Positions 54,104 through 64,000 of a stretch of 64,000 bases of DNA are shown here, one piece after another. The notes below the pieces were generated by a model. The model ran no database searches and was not told the origin of the DNA. It was given only the letters and a program-made list of their open reading frames with translations. Numbering within the stretch: the stretch's first letter is position 1; each line of letters begins with the position of its first letter. The position numbers were made by a program, and so were the translations under genes. This DNA is from Mantis religiosa (Eukaryota; Arthropoda; Insecta; Mantodea; Mantidae). The stretch covers positions 179,096,709 through 179,160,708 of the forward strand of contig CM060953.1 of the NCBI GenBank assembly GCA_030765055.1. The letters run 5' to 3'.

Positions 54104-55954
54104 CATTTTTCTTATACGAACTGAATCTCTCAACTTTACATTATTGATATGTAACTTTGCTTAGAAATGATTTTATGGACTTCAATGACAAACAGTATTC
54201 AATTGTACAATCATTTAAAGTGGAAGGAAATGAAAGAAACAAAGAACCTAAATAAAGAAACTTGCAAGCCAGTCAACTAGATGGCGCACTCTTTTCAGAA
54301 TGTTATAACTTTTAACATCATATATTTCGAAAGGCGTTACCATGACGACTACATTTATGTATTTTACTTAAACTGTGTATTTTGTATACTTACAATTTTC
54401 CCCCTGCAGTTTTTGTCTAATTTTATGACATTCTGAGCTGTAAAAAATAATAAACAAATCGAACAACGAGGGGATCCGGAAAATAGCATCTATTTGTGAA
54501 TTCCCGCTGCGCAAAACACTATTGGGGATATCATATAGGATCGTAGTTTCAGAGGGAACATGTTGTTATTGTGCTTTCTGTGATTGTTCAAAATGAACTA
54601 GTTGGTACAAGTACCCCCAACTCTGAGACGAGAAGTAATGGTTCTTTAAAATATACAAAATTTACAGTCAATTACAAGACAAAACGAAATAGATGTCAAG
54701 AAGTAGTATGAGATGCTCAACAATTAACGAAACAGTATGCATGACAAAACCCAAACGGGTCGGTAAGAGACAGACCTGCCCTAGATGAGTTATAACTCAT
54801 AGTTATTCTCCCCATTTTTAGTTGCTGAAATTATGTACAAACTTCTTGGCTTAATGGATTGGGGCAGCCGAATACTACAAGAAATTCTGAAGCTCATGCT
54901 AGATGCTACATGTGAGAATAACGATCGTTTTACGTGGGAAAATAAAGTAAGCCTCAAATTTTTAAGCAAATTGTTTTTAGTGTTATATTTTTTTCTGAAC
55001 GTATTAAAGTCATACATATTTTTAACTTAGATGAACCCCGTAAATAAAGGGAGATGCCAGCTATTGGCAAAACTTAAAAGTATGCTTTTGTTTACCTTTT
55101 ATAATGATTACAATTTTTATGTCTTAAGAAAGTAAAAGCTTGTTTCATGCAGAAGAAATTTTGAGGTTAAGGGATTTGGTTTAAAAATTCTTATCGTATT
55201 TTATACCAAGTTTCATGTTATGTGACTTTTAGTTTCAATGTCTTTACACACAGACACAAGCACTCACGTTTACTGAAAGGCTCTTTTTAGGTTCACTGAA
55301 TCACAAAACACGTTTACGGTGAAATACAATCTTACTACAGGCAGAAAGTAAAGTAAACGTGAGCGTTTGTTATTTAAGGCACACAACTTTTCATGCACGT
55401 GCTGTCGAGTGTCTACAGAAGAGAATTGTTACAAGGGCACAGAGTCTACCAAAAGACGATCGATCTGTGCTGCTCCGTCAACGTTCTCAAGGGGCTTCCA
55501 CAATTCCTTCCTGAAGAGAGAAGCGAAGCTCATCATTGACGCCTGCTTATACTAAGAGCATAGGAAAACCGCCTTATAAATATCAAGTTAATACAAATTG
55601 CATGTCTACCAGGAAGGTTTAATAAGTTTATGAACTCAGCAAGGATACAGAGTACCTGTTATACTTATCTATAACAATGGAGGTCACTAACATGTCCACA
55701 ATCCCTCAAAGTCACTATTTTCAAATATGGGCGAAAAAAGGCTCCTTACCGACATATAAGAGATATTTTGTTGTAAATCTAAGGTAATTATTCTTTCGTC
55801 GTCTTATGTAATAATAAACTAAGTTCCCATCTGTTTCCCTGCAATGCTGTTTCAATGACAGCATTTTCCAACATCCTTGAAGTATCTCGTGCGGTGTATC
55901 AACCCCACCAAATCATTGATTTTGTTGTAGACTGAATGTACAATTTTCAGGCAG
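54104..55954. other. 1.85 kb without a recognised feature
   Basis: AT-rich sequence with ORFs of 62 to 75 codons, none with recognisable motifs. Confidence 0.4.
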
Positions 55955-56318
55955 AAGAAAAATATCCAATGTAGTTAAATTTGCGACCCCTATGCCCTAC
56001 CTCTGTTACCATCCCGCCCAATTTAGCGATTTCAAGCCAAACTTTGAAGTAGTCCTGCACGAAGTTTCCATAAAGACACGGTGTCTCATCCTGCTGTAAC
56101 ATATCATCATTGAATCAGTTGTGGCTCTAGAAGAAACTACCCGAGCATAGCCAGGTCCTACTGTGACTTTATCATTCCACATTAACCTTTGTTGAATCTC
56201 TCTACCATGTCACAAATTTCAGTGGTTTTAGATAGACCAGTAGTGACGGCTGACCTTTCCAGAAATGTGGAAGGTACCCTCATCATTAAAAACAATCTGC
56301 TCCATCCAACGTTTGTAT
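55955..56318 (-). pseudogene. IS630/Tc1-like transposase fragment, minus strand
   Basis: On the minus strand near 56315 the reading is RWMEQIVFNDEGTFHISGKV, the FSDEATFH-SGKVNRH catalytic motif of insect transposases. Further on, near 56110, is DMLQQDETPCLYGNFVQDYF (QQDGAPPH equivalent). Stops and lost residues between them show decay. Same broad family as 39815-40286 but too short to compare closely. Confidence 0.6.
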
Positions 56319-56321
56319 TGG

Positions 56322-56446
56322 CTAGTGTGAAGGAATGGATAATTTCTATCAATTAACTTAAATAATAAGAGTTAAATGATGAAGCCTGGGACTCAAGTAC
56401 TTAGAATAGTAAGTCGCCACAAACGGTGTATCTCGGATGCGAGAAC
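56322..56446 (+). repeat. SINE-F 3' part, plus strand
   Basis: From GGCTAGTGTGAAGGAATGG to CGGTGTATCTCGG, this matches the reverse complement of 3-120. It is 5' truncated. A solo LTR lies 22 bp downstream and a headed SINE-F copy starts at 57000. Confidence 0.8.
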
Positions 56447-56468
56447 GCCTAGTGGTTTACCGGGATAT

Positions 56469-56957
56469 TGTGACTTTGTAGCTTCGAGAAATTAAAAGTC
56501 CAATTGTACAAACTCAAAATGTTCTTTATTTCCACCGAATTATAGTTGGAACACTTGCCGATTACATAGTATTACTTAGCGCACACAATTACAATCGACC
56601 AGTTCGTCTGTCACAGGTCCATTCCACGCTCACAATTACGTACAGCTCCTCTAATACACGACTGATTCCGGTCCATTCTCTCACTCGGCGCTCCTCACGG
56701 CTGCTCGCCAAGAACTGAACTGACTCGCCCACTGCAGGCCTTATATAGGGATATCGCTGTTTCTGGAAGTCTCGCGGTTCAGAAAATAATCCCGAATGTT
56801 CCAGTCGTCAGGGGGAGGGGAAAGAGGCCGCCAGCGACCAGTGACACTTCCCTAATCATCCCCTCAGTGACCGAGATAAGTGGGTAGGCGTGGGCTCAAT
56901 GCCTCCGGTCCCCTACTCAGCTGTCAGTTGGTCGTGCTTTCCCATAATTGGGTGACA
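56469..56957 (-). mobile_element. Solo LTR, 489 bp, TGTCACC family, with ATAT TSD
   Basis: In element orientation it begins TGTCACCCAATTATGGG (56957 leftward) and ends AAGCTACAAAGTCACA (56469). ATAT flanks both sides (56465-56468 and 56958-56961). A TATA box lies in CCCTATATAAGGCC near 56750, and GGAAATAAAGAACATTTTGAG near 56520 carries AATAAA. No internal gypsy region accompanies it, so it is a solo LTR, normally formed by recombination between two LTRs. Confidence 0.9.
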
Positions 56958-56999
56958 ATATATATGAGTCAAGTGGAGAATATAATACCATGACAAATT

Positions 57000-57175
57000 G
57001 GTCATGGTAGCTCAATGGGCAAGAGCGACTGGACGGAAAGCAGTAGATCCGTGGTTCAAATCCCGACCGAGGCATTGAATTTTTCATGTCAACTCTATGA
57101 ATCCAATACCTTAGCCTATATATCGGCTAGTGTGAAGGAATGAATAATTTCCATGAATTAACATAAATAATACGA
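57000..57175 (+). repeat. SINE-F copy with tRNA-like head
   Basis: The head has A box TAGCTCAATGGGC and B box GTGGTTCAAATCC. The body TTGAATTTTTCATG ... GGCTAGTGTGAAGGAATG follows, ending near ATGAATTAACAT. Strong match to 208-377. Confidence 0.8.
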
Positions 57176-57239
57176 GAAATTGCTATTCCTAGTAGGCACA
57201 CTTTTTTAAATGTCTAGCCAGGGGCGAATTCATTCCACT

Positions 57240-57690
57240 CACCCCACCTGCTTGAAACCAGGTTGGAAGAGAAACTTTGATAAAGTCATGGAAAAAATTG
57301 TGGCCTGGTGTATGTGACTTGCCAGAAAACAAGACTGAAGAAGAAGAAATAAGTCTGGAAGAAGATTTTATAAACATTATTAAAAATATTGATGGCTGTT
57401 CCGATGTGCATGAAGAAGACAGTGACAATGAGGGAAGTTATAAACTGATTACACATGAAGACATTATTGCATCATGTAGTTTTACTGAAAATAAAAACAA
57501 AGAGTATTCAGATTAAGCCAGTGTTGATGAACCAGCTGTGGTTATGACCAAACACAGGCAATAAAAAACAGAGAAATTGTTGCTTTATTTCGAGAGTCAA
57601 TCAAAACATTTCCAAATGAACTTCCAATGTTAAAGGGGATGTGAGATCGTGCTGCTCGTAAGTGATACACTAAACTGAGACAGCAGAAGC
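57240..57690 (+). pseudogene. pogo/Tigger-like transposase C-terminal fragment
   Basis: The plus frame from about 57247 reads GRETLIKSWKKLWPGVCD followed by an acidic tail (TEEEEISLEEDFINIIKNID). The L-SWKKLWP motif and acidic C-terminus are typical of pogo/Tigger/jerky-type DDE proteins. The frame ends at 57513, and later sequence reads as decayed continuation. A domesticated jerky-like gene cannot be excluded, but only this end is present. Confidence 0.5.
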
Positions 57691-58261
57691 TCGCTGCCTT
57701 TTTTACTATCAACTAGTTTGTAGCTATACTGTGTACAGTGCAAATACGTAGAATATTACAATATATAAAGCGTGTGAGTTTTTAGATGAAACTGTGCCGA
57801 TATTAATTCTAAATTCCATTATTTTGGTGATGTGCATGTTTTTTTTTACGCTTTTATACCATTCTCTGGATAAGCCGGAGTTAGATTAGTTTGATTTGTG
57901 TTCAGTAGGTTCACTTGTAGCCAGAAAAGGCTGTGAACATTGAGCATGTCCAGAGGTATAAAGTTTAATAGCATATATGTGTACAAAAGTTAACATAAGA
58001 CACATATTATAGTATAAAGGCAATACGAACAACAATATGGAAAACAAAGCAGGGATAATTATATATGACACAAAATGAAACACTTTTTAAACCAGCTTTC
58101 ACTTGGCTTATGCCAGTACGTCTCAACCTTTATGCAATGGATACCATTCATGTTATTTATTAAATACATTTACATTTAAAAATAAACTTTCAACTTGCAT
58201 CAAATATTTATTAGTAATGATTTGTCATTGGAATAGTTATGTACTACTTATAGAGCTACAG
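57691..58261. other. No recognisable feature
   Basis: AT-rich sequence, possibly including the 3' UTR of the minus-strand LINE that follows. Confidence 0.35.
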
Positions 58262-59040
58262 AAGCATTATCAGGATAATTTGTCATTCAGATAATCTTGT
58301 ACAGAATAAAAAGATTTTGAGCAAAGGTACTCTCTAACAGCATTTTTAAAAGCACCGAAATTATCAATTTTTTCTTTAAGAACATTAGGAAGTGCGCCAA
58401 ATATTTTGATAGTTTCATAATGCACACCTTTCTGGAAGCAAGAAAGTTTAGCACTGGGATAATGGATATTATTCTTTTGTCTAGTGTTTATTTTGTGAAT
58501 TACATTATTTGTTGCAAATAAGGCACGATTGCATACAAAGAATTTTAGGATTGAGAATATATACATGCAAAGAAGGGTTGATATCTTCAATCTTCAAAAA
58601 GGATCTTTACAGGAGCATCTGTTGTGGGTGTTAGTAATGATTCTTATAACCTTCTTTTGCATAAGAAATATTTTTTTACTTTCTACTGAGTTACCCCAAA
58701 ATTATATTCCATATTCCATAATAGAGTTAAAGTATGCATAATGTACAAATTTAAGTGTGTCAATAAACTCACATTAACCAGCTCTCGGATAGCATAACAG
58801 GCAGAGCTGAGTTTAGGTAAGATATAATTTATGTGAGCTTTCCAATCCAAACATCTGTCCACTTGAAGGCCCAGAAATTTTATGCTGTCAATTTCTTCTA
58901 ATAACATATCACTAATCCCGATTTCTATTTCAGTATGTGATGTACGACAGGTTATAAATTTGACCATTTTTGTTTTATCTAGATTCACAGATAATTTGTT
59001 TGCTTTAAACCAGCAAACAGTTTCGTTCAGTCGGATAGGC
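58262..59040 (-). pseudogene. LINE RT thumb and C-terminus, minus strand
   Basis: On the minus strand, 59035-58683 reads LSVNLDKTKMVKFI, IKFLGLQVDRCLDWKAHINY and LPKLSSACYAIREL. After a frame break, 58590-58270 reads VIHKINTRQKNNIHYPSAKL, SCFQKGVHYETIKIFGALPN and CSKSFYSVQDYLN. This is the end of a Jockey-like LINE ORF2. The break near 58680 (WNMEYNFG) is a frameshift or small loss. The RT catalytic part is absent. Confidence 0.78.
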
Positions 59041-60147
59041 CCTGGTTCCAGTTGATACGAGTAAACGAGTTTCTACTGTATATGAGTTTGTAAACTGCAA
59101 CCGAGCTTACAGAAGGAACACAAAGTGGTGAAAATTATGTGCAATCACAGACTGGAATTTTCTTACTATATTGGGTCTCAATAAATGCACCTAAGTTCCA
59201 TCAGAGATCTTGCGGAAACACACGAAATTTCGGTTTAAAACACAGCTCCACCTTACTGTCCTTTTCATATATAAATTTGTTGTATTTAAATGAATTTATG
59301 GTGTAGAATTATGACAACCTGACATATAAATACAATTTTAACTCTTAGTTTCACGAATGCCGGGTAATAGGTAGCATATACAAGTATGATGGCGTTGGGT
59401 GTTTTACCATATATTCTACATCATCCTTTACTTCCTCTCATTAGTTACATATCTCATTCTTTCACGCCAAAAGGACTCCAGAACATTCGATCTTCCACTG
59501 CTGGATCGATCTTTTATCGAGCTACGAGCAACTATCCAGTGGCTTGGGAGGGTCGCCAACGGTGGGCGCCTCTGTCTCCACCGGGCGCTCCTGTAGCTCA
59601 TATATTCTCCTACAGTTCCTCTATGTACACCGTTCCTCTCGAAGGTGTAAAGTCTGTTTAGTTAACGCATGTGCAGTTCGGAGTCAAAGGAAGCTGAGCC
59701 TCCCGCCCACTAATGACCGTCATAAATCTAACTTCACACTTCAGAAATGGAACACTGTCGTTGAGGACCAATAACAACCCTGATTTTCTGGAAATGACAG
59801 TTGCATGTCTACTCCACGAGGAGTCTGAGTTGCCAAAGTTCCAACTTCCAGTTGATCTGTTTCATTACGTGCAGAAATTCGTTGTGTGTCACAATGTGGA
59901 GACCGTGGGAGGGAAATGCAGTGGTAAATACAGTAGATTACTTTCAGCCAAGTGAAAATAAAGTGATGACAATAGTGTGAATAACTGGGCCGAATTATGT
60001 CACTGGAAAAGCCACAAAAAACAAAGTTATAACGGGAACTGTTTCTAAGCAAATTCAAGAGCTTGGTTTGAACACACATAAATATGTGCTGAAAAATAAT
60101 CTTGGTAAGGGGTCGTGCAATGTACCTGATGATAAATTCTGGGTATT
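59041..60147. other. 1.1 kb without a recognised feature
   Basis: Several overlapping ORFs of 65 to 112 codons on both strands, none with a motif I know. Confidence 0.35.
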
Positions 60148-60690
60148 CAGAGAAACACAGTAAGAAATATTGTGACGAACGGAATACTAAAGACGCCGAT
60201 CAAGTGTGAAAACAAAAGAAAAGGTTTCTCTAAAGTAGATAATTTCACACGCGATTTAATTCGTGGAGAAATTTATAGATTCTATGCAAAAGGGAGAGCG
60301 CCCACCTTAGACGAATTGGTTGCACATTTGCAAGAAATTTGTGATTTTTTTTATGGGCGCTTCATTTTGCGCGGTCTCCTAAAGGAGCTGGGTTTCAAAT
60401 ACCGCACTTTGAATAAGTTAAGGGTTATTATGGAATCCAGTAGAATTGTAGCTATATGTCAAAACTAAGGAAGTTTCGCAGTAATGGACATAAGATAATT
60501 TATTTAGACGAAACCTCGTACGACACCCATGACGTATCGAGAACGGTGGAAACCTTACAGAAAGATCTGGGAGAAGAAGGGTCGGGGGTGGTAAAACGAT
60601 TATAAGGGTTCGTCAAAGGCAGCGGCCGACGTGCACACGAGTTGACTAAACAGACTTTAGGGGCGAGTTGTTTCCTACGTCACCTAATTC
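60148..60690 (+). pseudogene. IS630/Tc1-like transposase N-terminal part, broken
   Basis: The open frame to 60468 carries VDNFTRDLIRGEIYRFYAKG, then APTLDELVAHL and LRGLLKELGFKYRTLNKLR. This is the pre-catalytic domain of an abundant insect transposase family. After a frame change near 60455, FRSNGHKIIYLDETSYDTHD gives the first catalytic aspartate block. The reading ends in stops near 60605. The rest of the DDE domain is missing. Related to the split pseudogene at 46820-48340. Confidence 0.72.
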
Positions 60691-61395
60691 CAATCCAATC
60701 AATGTATATTCGCTTAATCATAGTTGTTAACTTACTATGCATTACTACTCACACATATATCAACGTTATTTCAATTAATTACGCTTTGATATTCATGTAA
60801 CTTGTCTTTCTTTTCTGCTTTGCCGATAGTGCAAAACTCCCACATAATAACTTCAAGGGTCAAAGAAGAATTAAATTAAAACATCAAAAGCTACGTAATT
60901 GGCAAGAACCAAGCTAAGTGGATATCAACGCAAAAAGGTTAAAGGCCTTTCCTGCAGATAAAAAGGGATGCTACATTGACTAAATTCATTTGCATGTGTG
61001 CTACGTCGGTTGTGGTTTGCACGACTTTTATTGCCAAACCCTTGAGACCAAAAAGGTATTTAGCTGGACGCGATAAACAGACTTGGATGCTTTCTGAGTG
61101 TAATACGGACCTTTAATTCTATTCTTTGATAAAGTTTCGTCACTCCATAAAAACATGTAAACAACTGAAAGGGGAAAAATGAAGTTCCAAGCTGGTAAAG
61201 TATCTTGAAAAACATTACCCATGGATAGAATACATCAACTGTTGAAAAAAAAAAAAAAAAATTTTTTATTTTTAAAACCGTTGCATTGTCTTTTCTTTCT
61301 CTATTTTTATCCTATGCCGAGTAAATTACATGGTAGAAGAGCCACAAGATAAGGACGAAAATATAAGTGACCAGTAACTGTTTCCATTTAATGAT
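60691..61395. other. No recognisable feature; A-run near 61244
   Basis: AT-rich spacer with a run of about 17 As followed by ATTTTTTATTTTT. No gene recognised. Confidence 0.4.
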
Positions 61396-61490
61396 TAACT
61401 ATTGATAAAAAAATGAGTATGTAGTGTTGCACTCCCGCTTTTACTACATGCAGCTCTGCAGGCGGTGATACATAAGATGAAGATGCAGCA

Positions 61491-61739
61491 CCAGTGGAAT
61501 GAGATGGCTGTGGGTGGTGGTAGCATGTCTCCTTCACGTTCAAGAGGTCCCGAGTTCGAAACTCGGTCAGGGTGAGTTACCTGGATAAGGCTTTTCCGGG
61601 GGTTTTCCTTATCCTGAAAGACGAATGTCGGGTAACTCTAAGCTCCATGTACCCCGGACTCATTTGAGCATCATTTCACCCATTTCATTCAACATCCGAT
61701 ATGACTTAACGTTGGAGTTCGTAAATTACAAAAAAAAAT
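61491..61739 (+). repeat. SINE-A copy 8 inside SINE-B
   Basis: Plus-strand SINE-A lacking the first bases of the head (starts GGTGGTAGCATGTC), with B box GAGTTCGAAACTCGG and tail CGTAAATTACAAAAAAAAA. It separates the 3' part from the middle of SINE-B. Confidence 0.88.
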
Positions 61740-61774
61740 GGAGATCTCGGAAAAAAACCCGCCCCAGTGCCATA

Positions 61775-62221
61775 TTTTGTTTTTTAATTTACGTCCTCCA
61801 ACGTTAAGTCATATCGGATAGTGAATGAAATGGGTGAAATGATGCTCAAATAAATCCGGGGTCCATGGAGCTTAGAGTTACCCGACATTCGTCTGGCAGG
61901 ATAAGGGAAAAAAACCGGAAAAGCCTTATCCAGGTAACTCACCCTGACCGAGGTTATTCGGTAGCCTTCCCTGCGCGGTTGACGCGCATATGTGGCGTAT
62001 CCACTTCCATCCCGTCTTGACGTTGTTGTCGATGGGGGTGGGGCTTTTTAGGACACCAGGTATTGCCCTATGAAAAGAGCCTCGGAGTTCTCCATCACAG
62101 TAGGTGGTCCGGGTCTTCGGACTTTGGGTAGTTCCTCTGCGCTTAAATGGCCGAGATTCGAACTCGGGACCTCTTGAACGTGAGGCAGACACTCGATCAT
62201 CTACGCTACCGAGGCGGGCAG
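61775..62221 (-). repeat. SINE-A copy 9 inside SINE-B, itself split by family C
   Basis: Minus-strand SINE-A: head and B box at 62221-62151 (GCCCGCCTCGGTAGCG, CGAGTTCGAATCTCGG) and the rest at 61956-61783. The two join at CTGACCGAG once 61957-62150 is removed. The SINE-B sequence at the outer edges (CCATATTTTGT and GCATATTGT) may be its target duplication. Confidence 0.88.
61957..62150 (+). repeat. Family C fragment inside SINE-A copy 9
   Basis: Matches 8612-8832: CGGTTGACGCGC, TGGCGTATCCACTTCC, GGGGCTTTTTAG and the 3' end CCTCTGCGCTTAA. It starts further in than the other copies, so it is 5' truncated. CCGAG occurs on both sides and may be the duplicated target. Confidence 0.82.
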
Positions 62222-62487
62222 TTGCATATTGTCCCCCACAAATCTCACTTTGCGGTCTGGTAAGAGTCGAGTGGTCTAACCACTCAGCCACGGCGCGGCG
62301 TAACTATTGATAAAAACATTATGTAACGAGAAATCTAGTTCTCCAGTCATACCACATGAAATACTAGAACACTCTGGAGAGACGAACATCGAAAAGATGA
62401 TAATGGCAAAAATGCAAGCACTTGCTCTAGCAAGTGTCTTGATAAAAAAGCCCTTAACTAGGCAACTGCCCTCGGTATCTAACATAC

Positions 62488-63219
62488 TGTCACCAGGCAT
62501 TGTTGAGCCGTGGCCGGCGCGTGCGAAAGAGACAGAGCGGCCAGTGCGTGGGCGCAGCGCTAATCACCTGCCGAGAGCAAAAGAGCAACAGATGGAGAAA
62601 AAGGCAAACAGTTCCATGGTGTTCTCGCTGCATCACGAAAGATCGTGTGGCTTCGGCAACTTTCGAGAAACAGCGACTCGTGTATAAATGCGGCTGTGGG
62701 AGCTTGGGAGCTGCTAGGAGTGTGAGAGGGTCGAACACTGATATTCGTGCGTGTGTAGTGATTTGAAAGTGAACTATTTTGTTTGTGGATGTGTGACAGA
62801 CGACCTTGAAGGTTTCTTTTTCTTTCTTTCTTTTTTTTTTTTTTTTTTTTTTTTTTTTGCAATTTACGTCCTTCAATGTTAAGTCAAATCGGACGATGAA
62901 TGGAATGGGTGAAATGATGCTCAAATGAGTCCGAGGTCCATGGAGCTTAGAGCTACCCGACATTCGTCTATCAGGATAAGGGAAAACCCTGGAGAAACCT
63001 TATTCAAGTAACTCGCCCTGACCGAGATTCGAACTCGGGACCTCTTGAACGTGAGGCAGACATGCTACCACCACGCTACCGAGGCGGGCATTGAAGGTTT
63101 CGTTGGTGTATGTTACGTCATTCTGCTACTCAGGGCTGTACAAAAGTGTCTTTTTACGGAAATAGAGCATTTTGAATTTCTGCGAACTTGACTTAATTTT
63201 ACGAACCCACAAAGTCACA
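62488..63219 (+). mobile_element. LTR of the TGTCACC family with a SINE-A inside
   Basis: It starts TGTCACCAGGCATTG and ends ACGAACCCACAAAGTCACA. A TATA box lies in GTGTATAAATGCGG near 62680. AATAGAGCATTTTGAATTTCTGCG near 63165 matches the other LTRs. The 4-bp flanks (ATAC and AGAT) do not match, so it may be one LTR of a rearranged element rather than a clean solo LTR. I saw no gag or primer-binding site that convinces me downstream. The 126-codon ORF at 62307-62687 runs through LTR sequence and is not called. Confidence 0.8.
62817..63090 (-). repeat. SINE-A copy 10 in the LTR, with 11-bp TSD
   Basis: Minus-strand SINE-A with a long T-run (poly-A tail on the minus strand, 62817-62859) and head TGCCCGCCTCGGTAGCG at 63090. 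A perfect duplication, TTGAAGGTTTC, lies at 62806-62816 and 63091-63101. Confidence 0.95.
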
Positions 63220-64000
63220 AGATTCGTCGTCTGGCGAACCTAACAAAGTAGGCCAGGCAGCGCTCATATCCCACGTAAGGTCTTCACCTGTGTTAACGCG
63301 AAACACAAATAATGTTTAAAAAAACTGCCACACTGTACACGCAGGGCGAGAGTCCTGGGGGTGTAATGCCATATCGCAGTCCCGCTGCATCCTTTGTGCC
63401 CGTCCACAAGGACACGAGGCAGCATCGGGAATGATGTATGTGGTCACATACCGAGTTGACGGTCGATAAGGCGCGGTTCACTGAACCAGGGGCGCTATTC
63501 AATCAAGAAGCTCTCATTGGGTCCCCAAGGAACTGGAAAGCCTGGGACACACAAAAGCTCTCGTGGGATAAGGCAAATCCAAAGTCAGTATCAGCACCGA
63601 ACGATACCTTAGTGCAACTGGGACATTTATTTTCTTATTTCACTTCAAGTTAACCATGGTGCGTCCCAGTCACAAACGTCTTCACGTGTAAATGGACACA
63701 TCCTCGTGTTTTCTAACGTAAGAAAGTATTGTCATGGCATCTTGTATGTATCGTGAGAGTTTGTTTTTATGATGCAGGCCAGCGATTGTGCTGCCATTCA
63801 CTAGATACACCTAAATTAGTATAAACGTAATTTAATTTAAAGATTTTTATCACTCCTCGTTGTAGCTCTTAAATATGATGCAGAGTGTTTGGAGAGATAG
63901 TATGTCTATCCTCTTTAAATGTCTTGTGGTTATTCCTTGTATTTTATCATATTTTGTGTTTTGTAAGACACAAAAACCACTGGCATCTTATTTATTAAAG
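63220..64000. other. No recognisable feature to window end
   Basis: Follows the LTR directly. If the LTR belonged to a full element, leader or gag sequence would lie here, but no gag-like frame or zinc knuckle is visible in the ORFs at 63293-63653. Confidence 0.35.

Larger units (their letters stand above)
61396..62316 (-). repeat. SINE-B copy 4 (minus strand) hosting nested SINEs, with 16-bp TSD
   Basis: TAACTATTGATAAAAA flanks the nest at 61396-61411 and 62301-62316. Minus-strand SINE-B pieces are the head (62300-62222, GCCGCGCCGTGGCTGAGTGG), the middle (about 61774-61740, CTGGGGCGGG) and the 3' part (about 61490-61425). They are separated by SINE-A copy 8 and SINE-A copy 9. The pieces add up to one SINE-B. 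Confidence 0.88.

Noticed and set aside
57247..57516. Domesticated jerky-like host gene
   Set aside because: Only the C-terminal end is present and decayed sequence follows, so a transposon fragment is the simpler reading.
62307..62687. 126-codon ORF as a gene
   Set aside because: It spans SINE flank and LTR sequence including the LTR start, and has no known motif.
63220..63653. Gag region of a full LTR retrotransposon following the LTR
   Set aside because: No primer-binding site directly after the LTR, no zinc knuckle and no long frame.

Overview
The window looks like intergenic or intronic DNA from a large, repeat-rich animal genome, most likely an insect and possibly a hemimetabolous one such as a cockroach or termite. 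The class is inferred from the mix of element types: mariner, Tc1 and other IS630-like transposases, Jockey-type and other LINEs, a Penelope-like element, Ty3/gypsy-type LTRs, and several abundant tRNA-derived SINEs. I found no convincing host protein gene, no rRNA, no functional tRNA and no bacterial feature. Family names such as SINE-A or family C are local labels for this window. Most similarities were judged by eye from translations and from copies compared within the window.

Layout. 1-377: head-to-head pair of SINE-F copies. 897-1140: SINE-A. 1655-5080: a strongly strand-asymmetric 11-bp minisatellite with an array of sixteen exact-length 80-bp units inside it. 6648-7929: broken mariner. 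8260-9877: SINE-B copies, one split by family C, plus SINE-E. 12338-15130: SINE-G fragment and worn LINE pieces. 17131-18016: internally deleted mariner with terminal inverted repeats. 18427-19889: 5'-truncated Jockey LINE with an open reverse transcriptase frame and a perfect 14-bp target-site duplication. 26182-27198: LTR carrying two SINEs. 27865-29480: two LINE fragments. 31072-32302: second copy of the first mariner family, inverted. 32989-33618: full-length SINE-G. 38500-41925: LTR remnant, fold-back transposase fragment, LINE nested in LINE. 44370-44880: second copy of that transposase fragment.

The densest part is 46800-57690. It holds a transposase pseudogene split by a SINE-A and by a 973-bp palindromic element built from LTR and gypsy reverse-transcriptase pieces (47211-48183). 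A LINE reverse transcriptase then abuts a Penelope-like element, which is itself split by an almost intact Tc1 element (50581-52001). A mariner with an in-frame 27-residue triplication, another transposase remnant, a solo LTR inside a SINE-F region and a pogo/Tigger-like fragment follow. 58262-60690 holds LINE and transposase remnants. 61396-63219 holds a SINE nest several insertions deep and another LTR with a SINE inside.

The elements do not form a pathway. What they record is the order of insertion, which can be read from target-site duplications and from which element interrupts which. The most unusual objects are the palindromic LTR/gypsy composite, the LINE/Penelope/Tc1 stack, the SINE nest and the indel-free 80-bp array within an 11-bp array.
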